Below are positions 1 through 8,512 of a stretch of 34,603 nt of DNA, piece by piece. Numbering within the stretch: position 1 is the first letter of the stretch; the number at the start of each line of letters is the position of its first letter. The stretch comes from Microtetraspora fusca (GTDB taxonomy: Bacteria > Actinomycetota > Actinomycetes > Streptosporangiales > Streptosporangiaceae): positions 1-34,603 of the forward strand of contig NZ_BBYK01000088.1 in NCBI RefSeq assembly GCF_001570365.1, written 5' to 3'. Both the position numbers and the translations under genes were made by a program. A model generated the notes under the pieces. That model ran no database searches. It was not told the DNA's origin and saw only the letters and a program-made list of their open reading frames with translations.

Positions 1-2
1 CA

Positions 3-251
3 CCTGCTGACCGGTGCGACCGGCGAGCAGGACTGCAGGGTGATGGGCGGCGTCAGTACATCTTGGCCGTCATCGAGCACGCCACCCAGCACGTCCGTGC
101 GCTGGGCGCCACGGCTCACCCGACCGCGATCTGGGCGCTCCAGGCGATGAAGAATCTTGTGATGGATCTGGACGACGCGGGTTGCCGGGCGCGCTATCTG
201 GTCCGTGACCGGGATGGCAAGTTCCCGGTGGCCACCAACGCCTCCTTGTAG
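3..251 (+). pseudogene. Transposase/integrase catalytic-core remnant
   Basis: In frame 3 the translation contains LAVIEHATQHVRALGATAHP and later LVRDRDGKFP, which I recognise as part of the integrase-core (DDE, rve-type) domain common in actinomycete IS transposases. Normally more than 100 residues follow the RDRDGKF motif, but here the frame ends seven codons later. The 5' side also loses similarity upstream of about position 48 and runs off the window edge. It is therefore an IS remnant, not a working gene. The family assignment rests on motif memory, not on a search. Confidence 0.6.
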
Positions 252-485
252 AAGGACCGGTCACAACTTCACACTGCTGTATCCCCCACCGCGATGCTTG
301 GCCACCGCCGCCACTGAACCGGGGACCTCACCCATGACGTTCCCAATACGGCCTGATCTGGCAAGGTGAGGGCCCACGCTCATGATGGAGCGGTTGACGA
401 CTACTGGTCATCTTGGGTGCTGCTCTTTCACGGCGAAGAACGCAGCTACCGCCGCATGACCTCTCCTATATCTTGTCTGGCAGGT

Positions 486-497
486 TATGCTGACAGA
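486..497 (+). promoter_or_regulatory. Candidate -10 element of a leaderless padR transcript
   Basis: TATGCT at 486-491 fits the actinobacterial TANNNT -10 consensus and lies six bases before the GTG at 498. The predicted transcription start therefore falls on the start codon itself. No Shine-Dalgarno sequence precedes this GTG or the ATG at 504, which supports leaderless expression. No clear -35 is visible. Confidence 0.4.
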
Positions 498-854
498 GTG
501 ACCATGACGGAGCCGATGTTCTTGGCTTTGACGGCGCTCCTGGACGAGCCGCGTCACGGCTACGGGATAGTGCAGGAAGTGGACCGGCTGTCTGAAGGCA
601 CGGTGCAGCTCAAGATCGGCTCCCTGTACGGCGTTCTCGACCGATTGGCCGCCGACGGCCTGGTGGAACTCGACCACGAAGAGGCGCACTCGGGACGTCT
701 GCGCCGCTACTACCGCATCACTGACACGGGTGAAGAGGCGCTTGCGACAGAACTCGCCAGGCTGAACGGCACCCTCCAGATCGCTGCCCAGCGACTCGAA
801 GCCCGCCAGCGCGGTTCCACTAGCCGGCCATTGATCGCTGGAGGTTCGGCGTGA
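498..854 (+). CDS. PadR family transcriptional regulator
   Basis: A 118-residue winged-helix DNA-binding protein. The N-terminal PadR domain shows the hallmark HGYGIVQEV segment, followed by LKIGSLYGVLDRLAADGLVE and RRYYRITDTGEEAL, which are the recognition helix and wing of the family. The reading frame is open from further upstream, but domain similarity begins at the GTG (498) or ATG (504). I prefer 498 because a -10 element sits at leaderless distance. Its TGA overlaps the GTG start of the next gene (GTGA, 4 nt), so the two are translationally coupled. PadR regulators are commonly autorepressors that also control the adjacent membrane-protein gene. Ligand unknown. Confidence 0.88.
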   Translation: MTMTEPMFLALTALLDEPRHGYGIVQEVDRLSEGTVQLKIGSLYGVLDRLAADGLVELDHEEAHSGRLRRYYRITDTGEEALATELARLNGTLQIAAQRLEARQRGSTSRPLIAGGSA

Positions 855-1870
855 ACCTACTGGAGCAGCGCTACCGATTCATCCTCAAGATGCTGCCCGC
901 CCCCTACAGGGCCGAGCGTGAGGAGGAGATGGTCGAGGCATTCCTCGAAGGTGCCGGGCCAGCTTGCGACGAGCAGAACGCGCGACCGAGCTGGAGAGAG
1001 GTCGCCTCCATCGCCGCACTGGCGGTCAGGAGCAGGCTCGGCGGCCTCGGCGCTGGCCCCCGCTATCGCGCCATCGGCGACGCAGTCAGGCTGGTCGCCC
1101 TGCTCGGGCTGGGCTACCAGGCTGTGATCGGCTGGATCGCCACGGCCTTCTCGCTGCATATCCTCGGCTACCTGCCGGGACAGTCGTTGGTCATCGCCCC
1201 GGGCAGCCAGATGCCGGAGCTCCTGTCGATAGCGAAGAGCCTGGTCTGGATCATTGCCTTCGCCGCGCTCGCGCTCGGCAAGGTGCGCACGGCCAAGCTC
1301 CTGACCACGCTGGGCCTGCTGTACATGCTGGTCATGGCCGGGATCGATGCCTTCACCTGGCCTCGAACGGTCATCGACTCCGCACCTCACATCCTGGCCA
1401 CCATGGTGCCCGTCCTCGCGCTGCTGACCGCCTACCACCCGGACGCACCGGTGCGGCGCTCCCCCCCGATGACAGCCCTACCCCTGGGGCTGGCCGCCTT
1501 GTACATCGCCATCGCGCTCGCCTTTACGAACACCTGGGGTATGGCTGTCACGCCTGGCCACCCGGCTGTGTGGGTTGCCAGCTGGATCGATCCGCAGGGC
1601 GTGACCGTGGCGGCGCTCTTGATAGCGGGCCTGCTATGCCTGATGCGCGACACCACACCGGCCTGGCGATTGGGCCTCGCCATCGTCGCAGCGTCGATGG
1701 CCGCTGCGCGGTCACCGCTCTTCCTGATCGATGTCAAAGGCCCCGTGCAGCCGCTCGCCATCACTCTGATCATTCAGAGTACGGCGTTGTTGACGCTGTG
1801 CCTGGTGCTGATCGTTGCGAGTCTGCGTGTCCTGCCCCGCCCGACTGTTCCACTTCGAGGCGGCAGCTAG
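851..1870 (+). CDS. Multi-pass membrane protein coupled to PadR
   Basis: 339 residues starting at GTG 851, inside the padR stop. The soluble N-terminus (RYRFILKMLPAPYRAEREEE, about residues 7-26, then EMVEAFLEG) is typical of actinomycete proteins encoded next to PadR genes. About eight hydrophobic segments follow (roughly residues 75-330). No catalytic or transport motif is visible. The conserved head and a membrane bundle beside PadR suggest a regulated integral membrane protein, but its activity is unknown. A downstream terminator is not obvious. Confidence 0.8.
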   Translation: MNLLEQRYRFILKMLPAPYRAEREEEMVEAFLEGAGPACDEQNARPSWREVASIAALAVRSRLGGLGAGPRYRAIGDAVRLVALLGLGYQAVIGWIATAFSLHILGYLPGQSLVIAPGSQMPELLSIAKSLVWIIAFAALALGKVRTAKLLTTLGLLYMLVMAGIDAFTWPRTVIDSAPHILATMVPVLALLTAYHPDAPVRRSPPMTALPLGLAALYIAIALAFTNTWGMAVTPGHPAVWVASWIDPQGVTVAALLIAGLLCLMRDTTPAWRLGLAIVAASMAAARSPLFLIDVKGPVQPLAITLIIQSTALLTLCLVLIVASLRVLPRPTVPLRGGS

Positions 1871-1939
1871 ATGTATTGCCCAGGCAGCCATGTTGCTGGG
1901 AAACGATCTTCTGAGCATCGACGCCATCCCAGGTCATAC

Positions 1940-2444
1940 CTACTCGTGAACACCCGTCTCATTGAAGAGGGAGAGGCTGTCATCGGCGTCGTCTCCCGCG
2001 TGCACGAAGCACAAGACCTGGGTCCGCTTGCTAGCCCGAGCCCGGCCGGAGTCGCCGTCAGTGTAGATCAAGTCGGGCTCATCAGATCGGTTGCGGTTCA
2101 CCCGGCCCATCGCGGTTGTCGCGTCCTAGGCCTCACGCAGTAAGCGGTCGATGAACTCGATGAGGGAGTTCGCTGCCGGGGACACTCCATCCGCTGAGTA
2201 GTCGAGTGCGTCGTTCGCGTCACGCACTTCCCACTCAGGCGTTCGCTGAGGTCTTGGAGCGCCTCCTGCGACTTGCCGGTGAGTACTTGGTGCAGGTGGT
2301 CGACCACCTGCGTGATATCGGACGCGCGATGTCCTCCACCAAGGGCTCCAGGTCATCAGCGCGTTGCGTGATGCGCACCTCGCCACCGCGGATCCTCGAT
2401 CGAATACCACCGGCGGAGTCCTCGGTAGAGCAGACTCCTGTCAT
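1940..2444 (-). pseudogene. Fossil gene of unknown family with two frameshifts and an amber codon
   Basis: Minus-strand coding similarity passes through different frames. RADDLEPLVEDIAR lies in one frame (about 2330-2370), DITQVVDHLHQVLTGKSQEA in a second (about 2245-2310), and EVRDANDALDYSADGVS up to SLIEFIDRLLREA in a third, ending with TAG at 2126-2128. The third frame continues without another stop for 62 more codons (DATTAMGRVNRNRSDEPDLI onward, including RTQVLCFVHAGDDADDSLSL) to a TAG at 1940-1942. The segments read like one acidic, helical protein broken by two single-base shifts and one nonsense codon. The family is not recognised. A 56-residue protein could also start at ATG 2110. 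Confidence 0.45.
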
Positions 2445-2464
2445 GAGACGGCATATCGGACAAA

Positions 2465-2494
2465 GGGGAGCCGGGGCGGATGCCTCGGCTCCCC
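2465..2494 (-). terminator. Rho-independent terminator of the amidase gene
   Basis: A 13-bp stem with one mismatch (2465-2477 with 2482-2494) and a 4-base loop. On the minus strand it is followed by TTTG. It begins 59 bases after the amidase stop codon. Confidence 0.7.
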
Positions 2495-2552
2495 TGGCTG
2501 GTCCTCCGGCGCTCCGTCAGGTGGCGGAGACCGCGGATCCGGCGGGTGGCCG

Positions 2553-4484
2553 TCAGGTGGCGGACAGCACGACGTCGTCGGCCTTGACGAACATCACGCG
2601 GTGGCCGAACTGGATCTGGTAGTACTTCAGCTTCCCGCGGACCACCGTGTGCTGGGACGGGTCCAGCGTCACCGCCTGGTAGTACTCACCCACCGCGGTC
2701 AGGCCGACGGTGTAGCGCTGCCCCGCGGGGAAGGTGTACTGCAGCGGGGAGATCGCCTGGTACGGAACGTTCGCCGGGTAGGCCTCCGCCTCCGGATACG
2801 CCCTGCCGTACACCGGGACGCTCGCCAGGCCCGGCTTGGGCGTCACCACCAGGCCCTTGGAGGGCACCGCGGTGGGCTGGGAGGCGGGGTTGTGGAACCA
2901 CGCCTTCTGGCCGAGGTACCAGATCGCCGTCCAGTCGCCCTGGCGGTCGGCCACGGCGTAGCGCTGGCCGGTGACGGCGCGGGCGCTGTGGTCGTAGACG
3001 CTGTAGAGCGAGTCGCCGGTCGGGTGCTTGCCGATGTCCTTGACCAGCGGGGCGTCCTCACGGGGCTCGGTGCGCAGCCAGATCGACGCCGAGCCGTGCG
3101 GCAGGCAGGCGGCCTCGGGGTTGTCCTTGTCGCAGCCGTAGTAGTACGGCTGGTTCTTGTCGTAGTCGGGAAGGATCATCACCGACTCGGTGGTCGGGCC
3201 GCCGGTGCCGTGCAGCGGGTGGCCGAGAAGCTGGAAGTAGTGCGCCCAGTCCCAGAAGGGGCCCGGGTCCTCGTGCATGCCCTGCACGGTGGACGCGATC
3301 GTGCCGGGCACGTTGTCGTGACCGATGATGTGCGCCCGGTCGAGCGGGACACCGTAGCGCTTGGCCAGGTAGCGCACCAGCTTTGCCGAGGTACGGTACA
3401 TCGCCTCGGTGTACCAGGCGCCACCCGTGCGGAGGAAGCCCTCGTGCTCCAGGCCGATCGACTTGGCGTTGACGTACCAGTTGCCCGCCTGCCAGGCGAC
3501 GTCCTTGGTCTTGACGTGCTGGGCGACGTGCCCGTCGACCGAGCGCAGCGAGTAGTGCCAGCTTGCGGCGCGCGCGGGGTCCTGCACCAGGTTCACGGAG
3601 GGGCCGAAGTAGCCCTCCATGTCGTGGATGACGATGTACTCGATCTGCTGGTTGACCGGCCGATTCGACAGGTCGTGGTTGCCGTAGCTCCCGTTCGGCA
3701 GGGCCTGGTAGGGCGCGGGGATCCACTCGCACGAGATCGTGGGCGGGCACTCGACGCCGTCGCGGACGGGCCGGCGCAGGCCGAGCTTGTCCAGCCAGCT
3801 GTCCATCTTCCGTAGACCGGGCGCCGCCCTCAGCGCGACCTTCTGGCCGTCGTCGGTGACCCGCTCGGCGCCGGTCTCGATCGTGGCGTAGACCTCGTCG
3901 GCGAAGAACTTCGCGGCGTCGGCCTCGGTGGCGCCCGAGTAGCGGGCCACCGCGCCGTACCACTGGCCCGGGTCGTCGCTGAGTGGCGCGCCGAGCTGCT
4001 TCTGGTAGTCGGCCAGCAGGGCCGCGCCGCCGCGGACGTTCGCGGCCGGGTCGGCGCGCAGCTCATCGCGGCTCGCGCCGGTGAGCTCGGCCGCCTTCTC
4101 CAGCGTCCTGAGCGACATGGGGATCTCGGCGGGCGCCGGGGTCTCCTCGGGGGCCGAAAGGGGGCGGCTGTCGTCGCCGCGGGGGTCCTCGACACCGTCG
4201 ACGTGGTGGTTCTCGGTCGTCAGCGCGGCGGCGTCGGTGAGGTGCATCGGGCCGTAGCCCGCGGAGTTGCTCGGCAGGCCCGCGTTGGCGTCCCAGCGTG
4301 ACTCCAGGTAGGACACGCCGAGCAGGACGCTTTCGGGCACGTTGTAGGCCTTGGCAGCCTCGGCGAAGGCGGCCTGCCGTTCGCCGGGGGCGGTCTGGGC
4401 CGCCGAGGCGGGTTGGGGGAGGGAGAGGCCGCCGACGGCCACGATGGCCGCGGCCGCCAGGCGGAGGGGGGACGATCGTCGCAC
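2553..4484 (-). CDS. Secreted N-acetylmuramoyl-L-alanine amidase with N-terminal transglycosylase-like region
   Basis: A 643-residue exported cell-wall hydrolase that should cleave the amide between MurNAc and the stem peptide. I start it at GTG 4484 because GAGGA lies six bases upstream; the longer frame to 4559 overlaps a promoter. Residues 1-28 are a signal peptide ending ASA. Residues about 35-95 resemble a lytic-transglycosylase fold (YLESRW with Glu61, then GYGPMHLT). Residues about 280-420 are an amidase_2/PGRP domain: IVIHDMEG with zinc-ligand His287, a GLEHEGF motif, GHDN, and HEDPGPFWDW with His404 and Asp406, the latter in place of the ligand Cys found in T7 lysozyme-type enzymes. 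The C-terminal ~200 residues look like SH3-type wall-binding repeats. It is monocistronic. Confidence 0.88.
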   Translation of the reverse strand: MRRSSPLRLAAAAIVAVGGLSLPQPASAAQTAPGERQAAFAEAAKAYNVPESVLLGVSYLESRWDANAGLPSNSAGYGPMHLTDAAALTTENHHVDGVEDPRGDDSRPLSAPEETPAPAEIPMSLRTLEKAAELTGASRDELRADPAANVRGGAALLADYQKQLGAPLSDDPGQWYGAVARYSGATEADAAKFFADEVYATIETGAERVTDDGQKVALRAAPGLRKMDSWLDKLGLRRPVRDGVECPPTISCEWIPAPYQALPNGSYGNHDLSNRPVNQQIEYIVIHDMEGYFGPSVNLVQDPARAASWHYSLRSVDGHVAQHVKTKDVAWQAGNWYVNAKSIGLEHEGFLRTGGAWYTEAMYRTSAKLVRYLAKRYGVPLDRAHIIGHDNVPGTIASTVQGMHEDPGPFWDWAHYFQLLGHPLHGTGGPTTESVMILPDYDKNQPYYYGCDKDNPEAACLPHGSASIWLRTEPREDAPLVKDIGKHPTGDSLYSVYDHSARAVTGQRYAVADRQGDWTAIWYLGQKAWFHNPASQPTAVPSKGLVVTPKPGLASVPVYGRAYPEAEAYPANVPYQAISPLQYTFPAGQRYTVGLTAVGEYYQAVTLDPSQHTVVRGKLKYYQIQFGHRVMFVKADDVVLSAT

Positions 4485-4517
4485 GAACGCTCCTCGGCTG
4501 GGGGATCCGGTGCAGAC

Positions 4518-4546
4518 AGACTGCGAAGTTAAGATCGCGATGTCAA
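4518..4546 (-). promoter_or_regulatory. Candidate promoter of the secreted amidase gene
   Basis: Minus strand TTGACA (4546-4541), 17 bases, then CAGTCT (4523-4518), in an AT-rich patch unusual for this window. It lies 34 bases upstream of the GTG start at 4484. The -35 is a perfect match but the -10 is poor. Confidence 0.4.
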
Positions 4547-4559
4547 TAAGTTTCTTCAT

Positions 4560-4968
4560 ATCGGCGACAATTAGCGAAAGATTTCTTCACGATGTCAGGT
4601 CGTGCCGCGGGGTCCGGGGGTGCCGGGTCGGTGCCGTCAACCTTGATCAGTCGTCGGTGAGGCGCGAGGTGGCCTCCTGAGCATGAAGCCGGTCTTCGGC
4701 CGAGTTCGATCATGTTGTCAAGCTGCCGGGCGGTCTGTTTGCCCGGCTGTCACGCAGGGTGGGCGTCGGTTCCAGGGGTCGACGGTGGGTTTCCTCCGGG
4801 GTTGACAGGTCAAAGGCGAGTTCAGCTGTCAGCCTGGTGGGGCCACGCCTCGCGGCGTGGGTCATCTGCCCGTTTCCGATAACGATGTCAACGTGTGCTT
4901 GACTGTCGGGCTCCATGGGGAAGTACGCCAGGTCCCCAGGTTGCTGATCACCAAGAGGTCACCAGTTA
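4560..4968. other. Intergenic stretch, no supported gene
   Basis: No frame has convincing codon bias or a recognisable motif. The first ~40 bases are AT-rich and belong to the amidase promoter region. Small open frames on both strands (for example 4710-4916 minus) have no ribosome binding site and no family resemblance. Confidence 0.5.
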
Positions 4969-5063
4969 CGCTGCCCGACGCGCGCCGACGTGATCGACTC
5001 GGCAGTGTCCTGATGGGTACCGATATGCGGCTTGACCTGGCCGGATGATTAATCGACACCCGC
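4969..5063 (+). repeat. Left copy of a ~95-bp direct repeat (matches 16662-16756)
   Basis: From AGTTACGCTGCC to ATTAATCGACACCCGCA this matches 16662-16756 in the same orientation with roughly 85-90% identity by eye. The densest part is GGTACCGATATGCGGCTTGA, identical in both. The right copy covers the last codons of a tyrosine recombinase fragment; no recombinase sequence precedes this left copy. Together they could be the scar of an integrated element or a dispersed repeat. Confidence 0.7.
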
Positions 5064-5288
5064 AGTGCCCGCCGTCGGCGGCCAGGAGGCGAGCATCACG
5101 GTGTGCACCGTGTGGGTGACAGGCTCCGGCTCCTCATCGTGAGGCTTCAGGGCCCGAAAACCGGCGCCACGATCGAGTCGCTTCTGGCGATGTTGTCGAG
5201 ATGCTGCTGGACCGCACCGATGACTGCATTTCAATTGATCATGTGTGACTCCGGGATAGGTCGGCCGCGTGGGCCGCTCTGTTGGTCG

Positions 5289-5319
5289 CCTGCCAGGGCG
5301 GTTTCTCCGCCCTGGCAGG
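5289..5319 (-). terminator. Strong hairpin terminator after the VWA operon
   Basis: A perfect 13-bp GC-rich stem (5289-5301 with 5307-5319) and a five-base loop, about 160 bases downstream of the stop codon of the minus-strand gene at 5482. No long T run follows, as is usual for actinomycete terminators. The rest of 5064-5481 holds no supported gene. Confidence 0.65.
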
Positions 5320-5481
5320 TGTTGTGCGGACCAGAGGGCCACCGCGGCGACCGAGGCACGCAGCACCGGCACCCGTTGTCGAGGACATCGATTTTCTCGG
5401 CGAACCGCCGAGCCATTTTCACGTAGGTACTGGACGACGTCTTCGCGGACGTGCCCTCCGCGCTGATGTGGCTGCGGGGGA

Positions 5482-6327
5482 TCAGAGGCGGTTGAAGCCG
5501 TCGGGCTCCGGGCTGCGCCGACGCCGACGCGGATGCCGGGTGAGGCTGTAGCCGCCGACGCCGGTGACGGCCGCGATGGCACCGCCGACGGCGGTCCAGG
5601 CCCAGCGGGTCGACAGGTCGGGGAGCCAGTCCCAGCTCCAGCCGGTGCCCTTCTCCTCCTCTGCCGCGACCGGCGGCGCCGAGGTCAGCACCGTTCCGGC
5701 GGCGACCGGCTGGGTCAGGGGAGTCTTGAGTTTGCCGCCCTCCGGCTGGATGTCGTCGCTGTCATGAGCGGTGATCCGCATCGCCACTTGCATCGGCAGG
5801 CCCAGATCCTGCTCGGGCAGTTCGGTGACGGCCAGCCGGACGTAGTAGGTGCCGGGCAGCGGGTCGCCGGACCACGGCTCGGCCCAGGCGCGGACCTGCC
5901 GCAGGGTGCAGCCCAGGGTGACCGCTGCGGTGCCGGCCGCAGCGGTCGGCGTCTGGGCGCCCGCCGTACAGGCCTGGCGGCGGCGGAGCCCGTCGAAGAC
6001 GTCCACCGCCCACCTGGATGCGCCGTGCCGGGAGGCTTTGGGCGGCAGGGTGACGGTGATCGCGATCTTGGCGGTCTGCCCGGCTTCGGAGGTGAACGAC
6101 CAGTAGAGGTAGTCGCCGGTGGAGCCGACCAGCTGCACCGGTTGTCCGGGCTGGACGGCGGTCGCGGTGAGGAAGGAGGATCCGGCAGTGGTCACCGGCG
6201 CCAGGCTCTCCGACGGGGACGGCGACGGCGAGGCGGTGTCGGCGGCGGCCGGACCGGCAGAGAGCAGCAGTGCGGCCGCGGCGGCGGACAGCGCCCCAGC
6301 ACAGCGGCGGACGGAAGTTGTACGCAT
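5482..6327 (-). CDS. Secreted, membrane-anchored partner of the VWA protein
   Basis: 281 residues. Residues 1-29 are a signal peptide (RR, hydrophobic core, AAA-like cleavage near PAAADT), followed by a Pro/Ser linker. The ~170-residue extracytoplasmic region is beta-rich (YLYWSFTSEAGQTAKIAITV) and ends in an acidic/Trp segment. A single membrane span (about 245-263) and a very basic tail RHPRRRRRS follow, giving type I topology. The family is not recognised by name. Its ATG lies two bases after the TGA of the upstream VWA gene, so both are likely made together. The matching layout (signal peptide, ectodomain, one C-terminal span) suggests the two proteins form a surface complex. Confidence 0.75.
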   Translation of the reverse strand: MRTTSVRRCAGALSAAAAALLLSAGPAAADTASPSPSPSESLAPVTTAGSSFLTATAVQPGQPVQLVGSTGDYLYWSFTSEAGQTAKIAITVTLPPKASRHGASRWAVDVFDGLRRRQACTAGAQTPTAAAGTAAVTLGCTLRQVRAWAEPWSGDPLPGTYYVRLAVTELPEQDLGLPMQVAMRITAHDSDDIQPEGGKLKTPLTQPVAAGTVLTSAPPVAAEEEKGTGWSWDWLPDLSTRWAWTAVGGAIAAVTGVGGYSLTRHPRRRRRSPEPDGFNRL

Positions 6328-6329
6328 CG

Positions 6330-7574
6330 TCAGTTCTCCATCCAGATCGCGACCCGCCAGCGCGCCAGCCAGCCGAAGACCAGGCCACCCACCAGACCGG
6401 CGAGGGCCAGCAGGCCGAGCAGCCCCCAGCCGCGGCCCAGGTCCGGGCCGTTGGGGGCGGGGGAGGAGTCGACCACGCCGACGGTCAGCTCCAGCGGCAT
6501 ACCGGGTGTTGCGGCGGTGGTGGCGGTGGGCGAGGAGAAGGAGTTGCTGACCACCAGGCAGACGGTCTGGTCGGGAGCGTCCTGCTCGGCGGACCAGCGC
6601 AGGCCGGTGGAGAGCACATCGGTGCGGCCGCTGCCCGCGTCGGTGCCGCGAACCAGCTCCCGGCCGTCCTGGGAGACGGCCCGCAGCAGTACGCCGTAGT
6701 CGCGGTTGAGCGCGCGGTCCAGGGAGACGCTGACGGAGGCCCGCAGCTCCTGCCCGTCGCGTACCTGGACCCGGTACCAGCGGTGCTCCTGGAACTGCTC
6801 CCGGTCGGTGTAGACGCCGGGGCTGAGCAGCGGGGCGCGGGTGCAGTTGTCGGTGCCGTCCACCTGAGCCGGGGTCTGGGTGTAGGTGGTCGCGGCGCGG
6901 TCCACCAGCTGGGTGATCCGGTTCGTCAGCTGGGTCTTGCTGGTGACGGCGGTGTAGGTGCCGCCGGTGGCGGAGGCGATGCAGGTGAGCTGCCTGCGCA
7001 CCTTGTCGTCAAGGGTCAGGCCGAGGGTGTCCACTACCAGGTGGGTGCCCTGCGCGGCGAGTTCCCGGGCGACCTCGCACGGGTCCGGCGGGGCGCAGGT
7101 GTCCTCGCCATCGGTGATCAGGACGATTCTGCGGGTGGTCTCGCCGGTTCCGAGGTCCCGAGCGGCGGCGCGCAGCGCCAGGCCCACCGGGGTGAAGCCG
7201 GTGGGGCGCAGGGTGGCGACGGCGGTCTTGGCCTCCAGCTTGTCGATCGGGCCGATCGGCACCAGCTGCTGGGTGTCCTTGCAGCCCACGGCCTTGTCCT
7301 TGCCGGGGTAGGTGGCGCCGAGGACGCGGATGCCGACCTGGGCCTCGGCGGGCAGCGCGTCCAGCACCTCGTTGAAGGCCTGCTGGAGCACCGAGATCCG
7401 GCTGTGGCCCTCGATGTCGCGCGCCCGCATCGAGCCGCTGATGTCGAGAACCAGCTCGACCTTGGGCGGTTCCTTCGGGGTGGTCTCGTCGGCGTGAGCG
7501 GGGGGCACACCGAATATGGAGAGGGCGGCCAGCATCCCGAGCAAGGCTGCGGCCGGGCGTCGTCTGATGATCAC
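6330..7574 (-). CDS. Secreted VWA-domain membrane protein
   Basis: 414 residues. The signal peptide (about 1-29) has RRR then a hydrophobic stretch ending AHA. The VWA domain begins at about residue 38 with LVLDISGSM, giving the complete metal-ion-dependent adhesion site triad Asp44-x-Ser46-x-Ser48. GFTPVGLAL and LITDGEDTC supply the later MIDAS Thr and Asp. A second beta-rich region (about 225-370) and a C-terminal span (about 380-405) with a short basic tail follow. VWA domains bind protein partners through a metal ion. The next gene, two bases away, is the likely partner. Substrate or ligand unknown. Confidence 0.85.
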   Translation of the reverse strand: MIIRRRPAAALLGMLAALSIFGVPPAHADETTPKEPPKVELVLDISGSMRARDIEGHSRISVLQQAFNEVLDALPAEAQVGIRVLGATYPGKDKAVGCKDTQQLVPIGPIDKLEAKTAVATLRPTGFTPVGLALRAAARDLGTGETTRRIVLITDGEDTCAPPDPCEVARELAAQGTHLVVDTLGLTLDDKVRRQLTCIASATGGTYTAVTSKTQLTNRITQLVDRAATTYTQTPAQVDGTDNCTRAPLLSPGVYTDREQFQEHRWYRVQVRDGQELRASVSVSLDRALNRDYGVLLRAVSQDGRELVRGTDAGSGRTDVLSTGLRWSAEQDAPDQTVCLVVSNSFSSPTATTAATPGMPLELTVGVVDSSPAPNGPDLGRGWGLLGLLALAGLVGGLVFGWLARWRVAIWMEN

Positions 7575-7724
7575 TCGGCGATCCTAGTGATCATCAAGAT
7601 TGCACGGATCACCGTCCTTGCCCGGCCTCCACGGCAGCCTCGGGAGCACAGGGCGTTACGGAGCAATGCTTGAGACCTGTGGATCGGCCGGGAAGGGGTG
7701 TACCTTCCCGGCCGTCGTACCTGT
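7575..7724. other. Intergenic, no gene seen
   Basis: Upstream region of the VWA operon. It contains a G+C-rich hairpin (GGCCGGGAAGG...CCTTCCCGGCC around 7687-7714) that could act as a terminator or leader structure. No clear promoter hexamers. Confidence 0.35.
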
Positions 7725-7830
7725 GGAAGGCCCGATCAAGCTGACATGTTCGGCGTGCCGCGGTCGACGGTGTATGGCCTCGACAAGACCAAGACCGTGC
7801 CCCCGTCAGCCCAAGAAGATCACGGCCTGA
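7725..7830 (+). pseudogene. C-terminal remnant of a serine recombinase (HTH tail), frameshifted
   Basis: One frame reads DMFGVPRSTVYG then LDKTKTVP; a neighbouring frame supplies PRQPKKITA and a stop. Joined, they look like the helix-turn-helix and basic tail that end actinomycete resolvase/invertase-type recombinases. No catalytic domain is present upstream. About 30 codons survive with at least one frameshift. The assignment is motif-based and tentative. Confidence 0.4.
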
Positions 7831-8027
7831 GCATCACAGACAGCTACTTTGCCCCTGTGGACAGAGCTGGGAGTCCGAGGCCATCCCTGAGCCGGAGCAC
7901 CCCCGCTGGAGACGTCCTCGGCAGGTTCTGACCGTGAAGGTAAGTGTGACCGGCGCTGTACCGATGAGTTCGTTGGCGCCATACGATCGGTACCCAAGGC
8001 GCGTAAATCGTCCCTTGAACGGAGAGG

Positions 8028-8315
8028 TTGATCATTGCGGGCTATCTCGAAGTCGACGCTGACCAGCGCGATGCCTTCGTTGCTGCTCACCACGATCTCG
8101 TACGCCGGGCTCGCCAGGCTCCTGGATGTCTCGACCTGGCCATCACTGCCGACCCGCTCGACCCGGCCCGGGTGAACAACTTCGAGCGTTGGGAGTCTCG
8201 GGAACACCTCAACGCCTGGCGAGAGGTCGCTGCGGCTCCCGACGCGGGCATCGCCATCAAGAACGACTATGTGATGGAGTACAGCGTGGCCGACGTACGC
8301 CCAGTTTTCGGCTGA
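8028..8315 (+). CDS. Antibiotic biosynthesis monooxygenase (ABM) domain protein
   Basis: 95 residues, a complete single ABM (dimeric ferredoxin-like) domain. Features are the opening strand IIAGYLEVD, the DAFVAAHHDLVRRARQAPGC helix, DLAITADPLDPARVNNFERW and the closing helix WESREHLNAW. These proteins are small cofactor-free oxygenases or heme-degrading or quinone-active enzymes; the substrate cannot be read here. I use the TTG start at 8028, which makes the protein begin exactly where the family does. GGAGAGG (8021-8027) directly abuts it, so spacing is unusually short. It stands alone, with a recombinase scrap upstream and an MFS scrap downstream. Confidence 0.8.
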   Translation: MIIAGYLEVDADQRDAFVAAHHDLVRRARQAPGCLDLAITADPLDPARVNNFERWESREHLNAWREVAAAPDAGIAIKNDYVMEYSVADVRPVFG

Positions 8316-8512
8316 GGCTGGCTTGTCGGGCGGCGGCGCTGCTCTCCAGGGCCCGGCCACAGCCGGGCATCCGCCAGGTGTCGTTGTCCCCGCGAGGTTC
8401 TGCGCCGAGGGCGGCTTCTCGTCCGCCCGGATATTGTCCTGCGCTGGCATTGCGATCTGCTGATACAGCGTCAGGCCCGCAGCTGTCGCCCGAAGCGGCC
8501 GGACGCCCGCCA

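Noticed and set aside
2364-3815. 483-codon plus-strand open frame
   Set aside because: Antisense to the amidase gene, Val/Arg/Gly-rich, no start signal and no motif.
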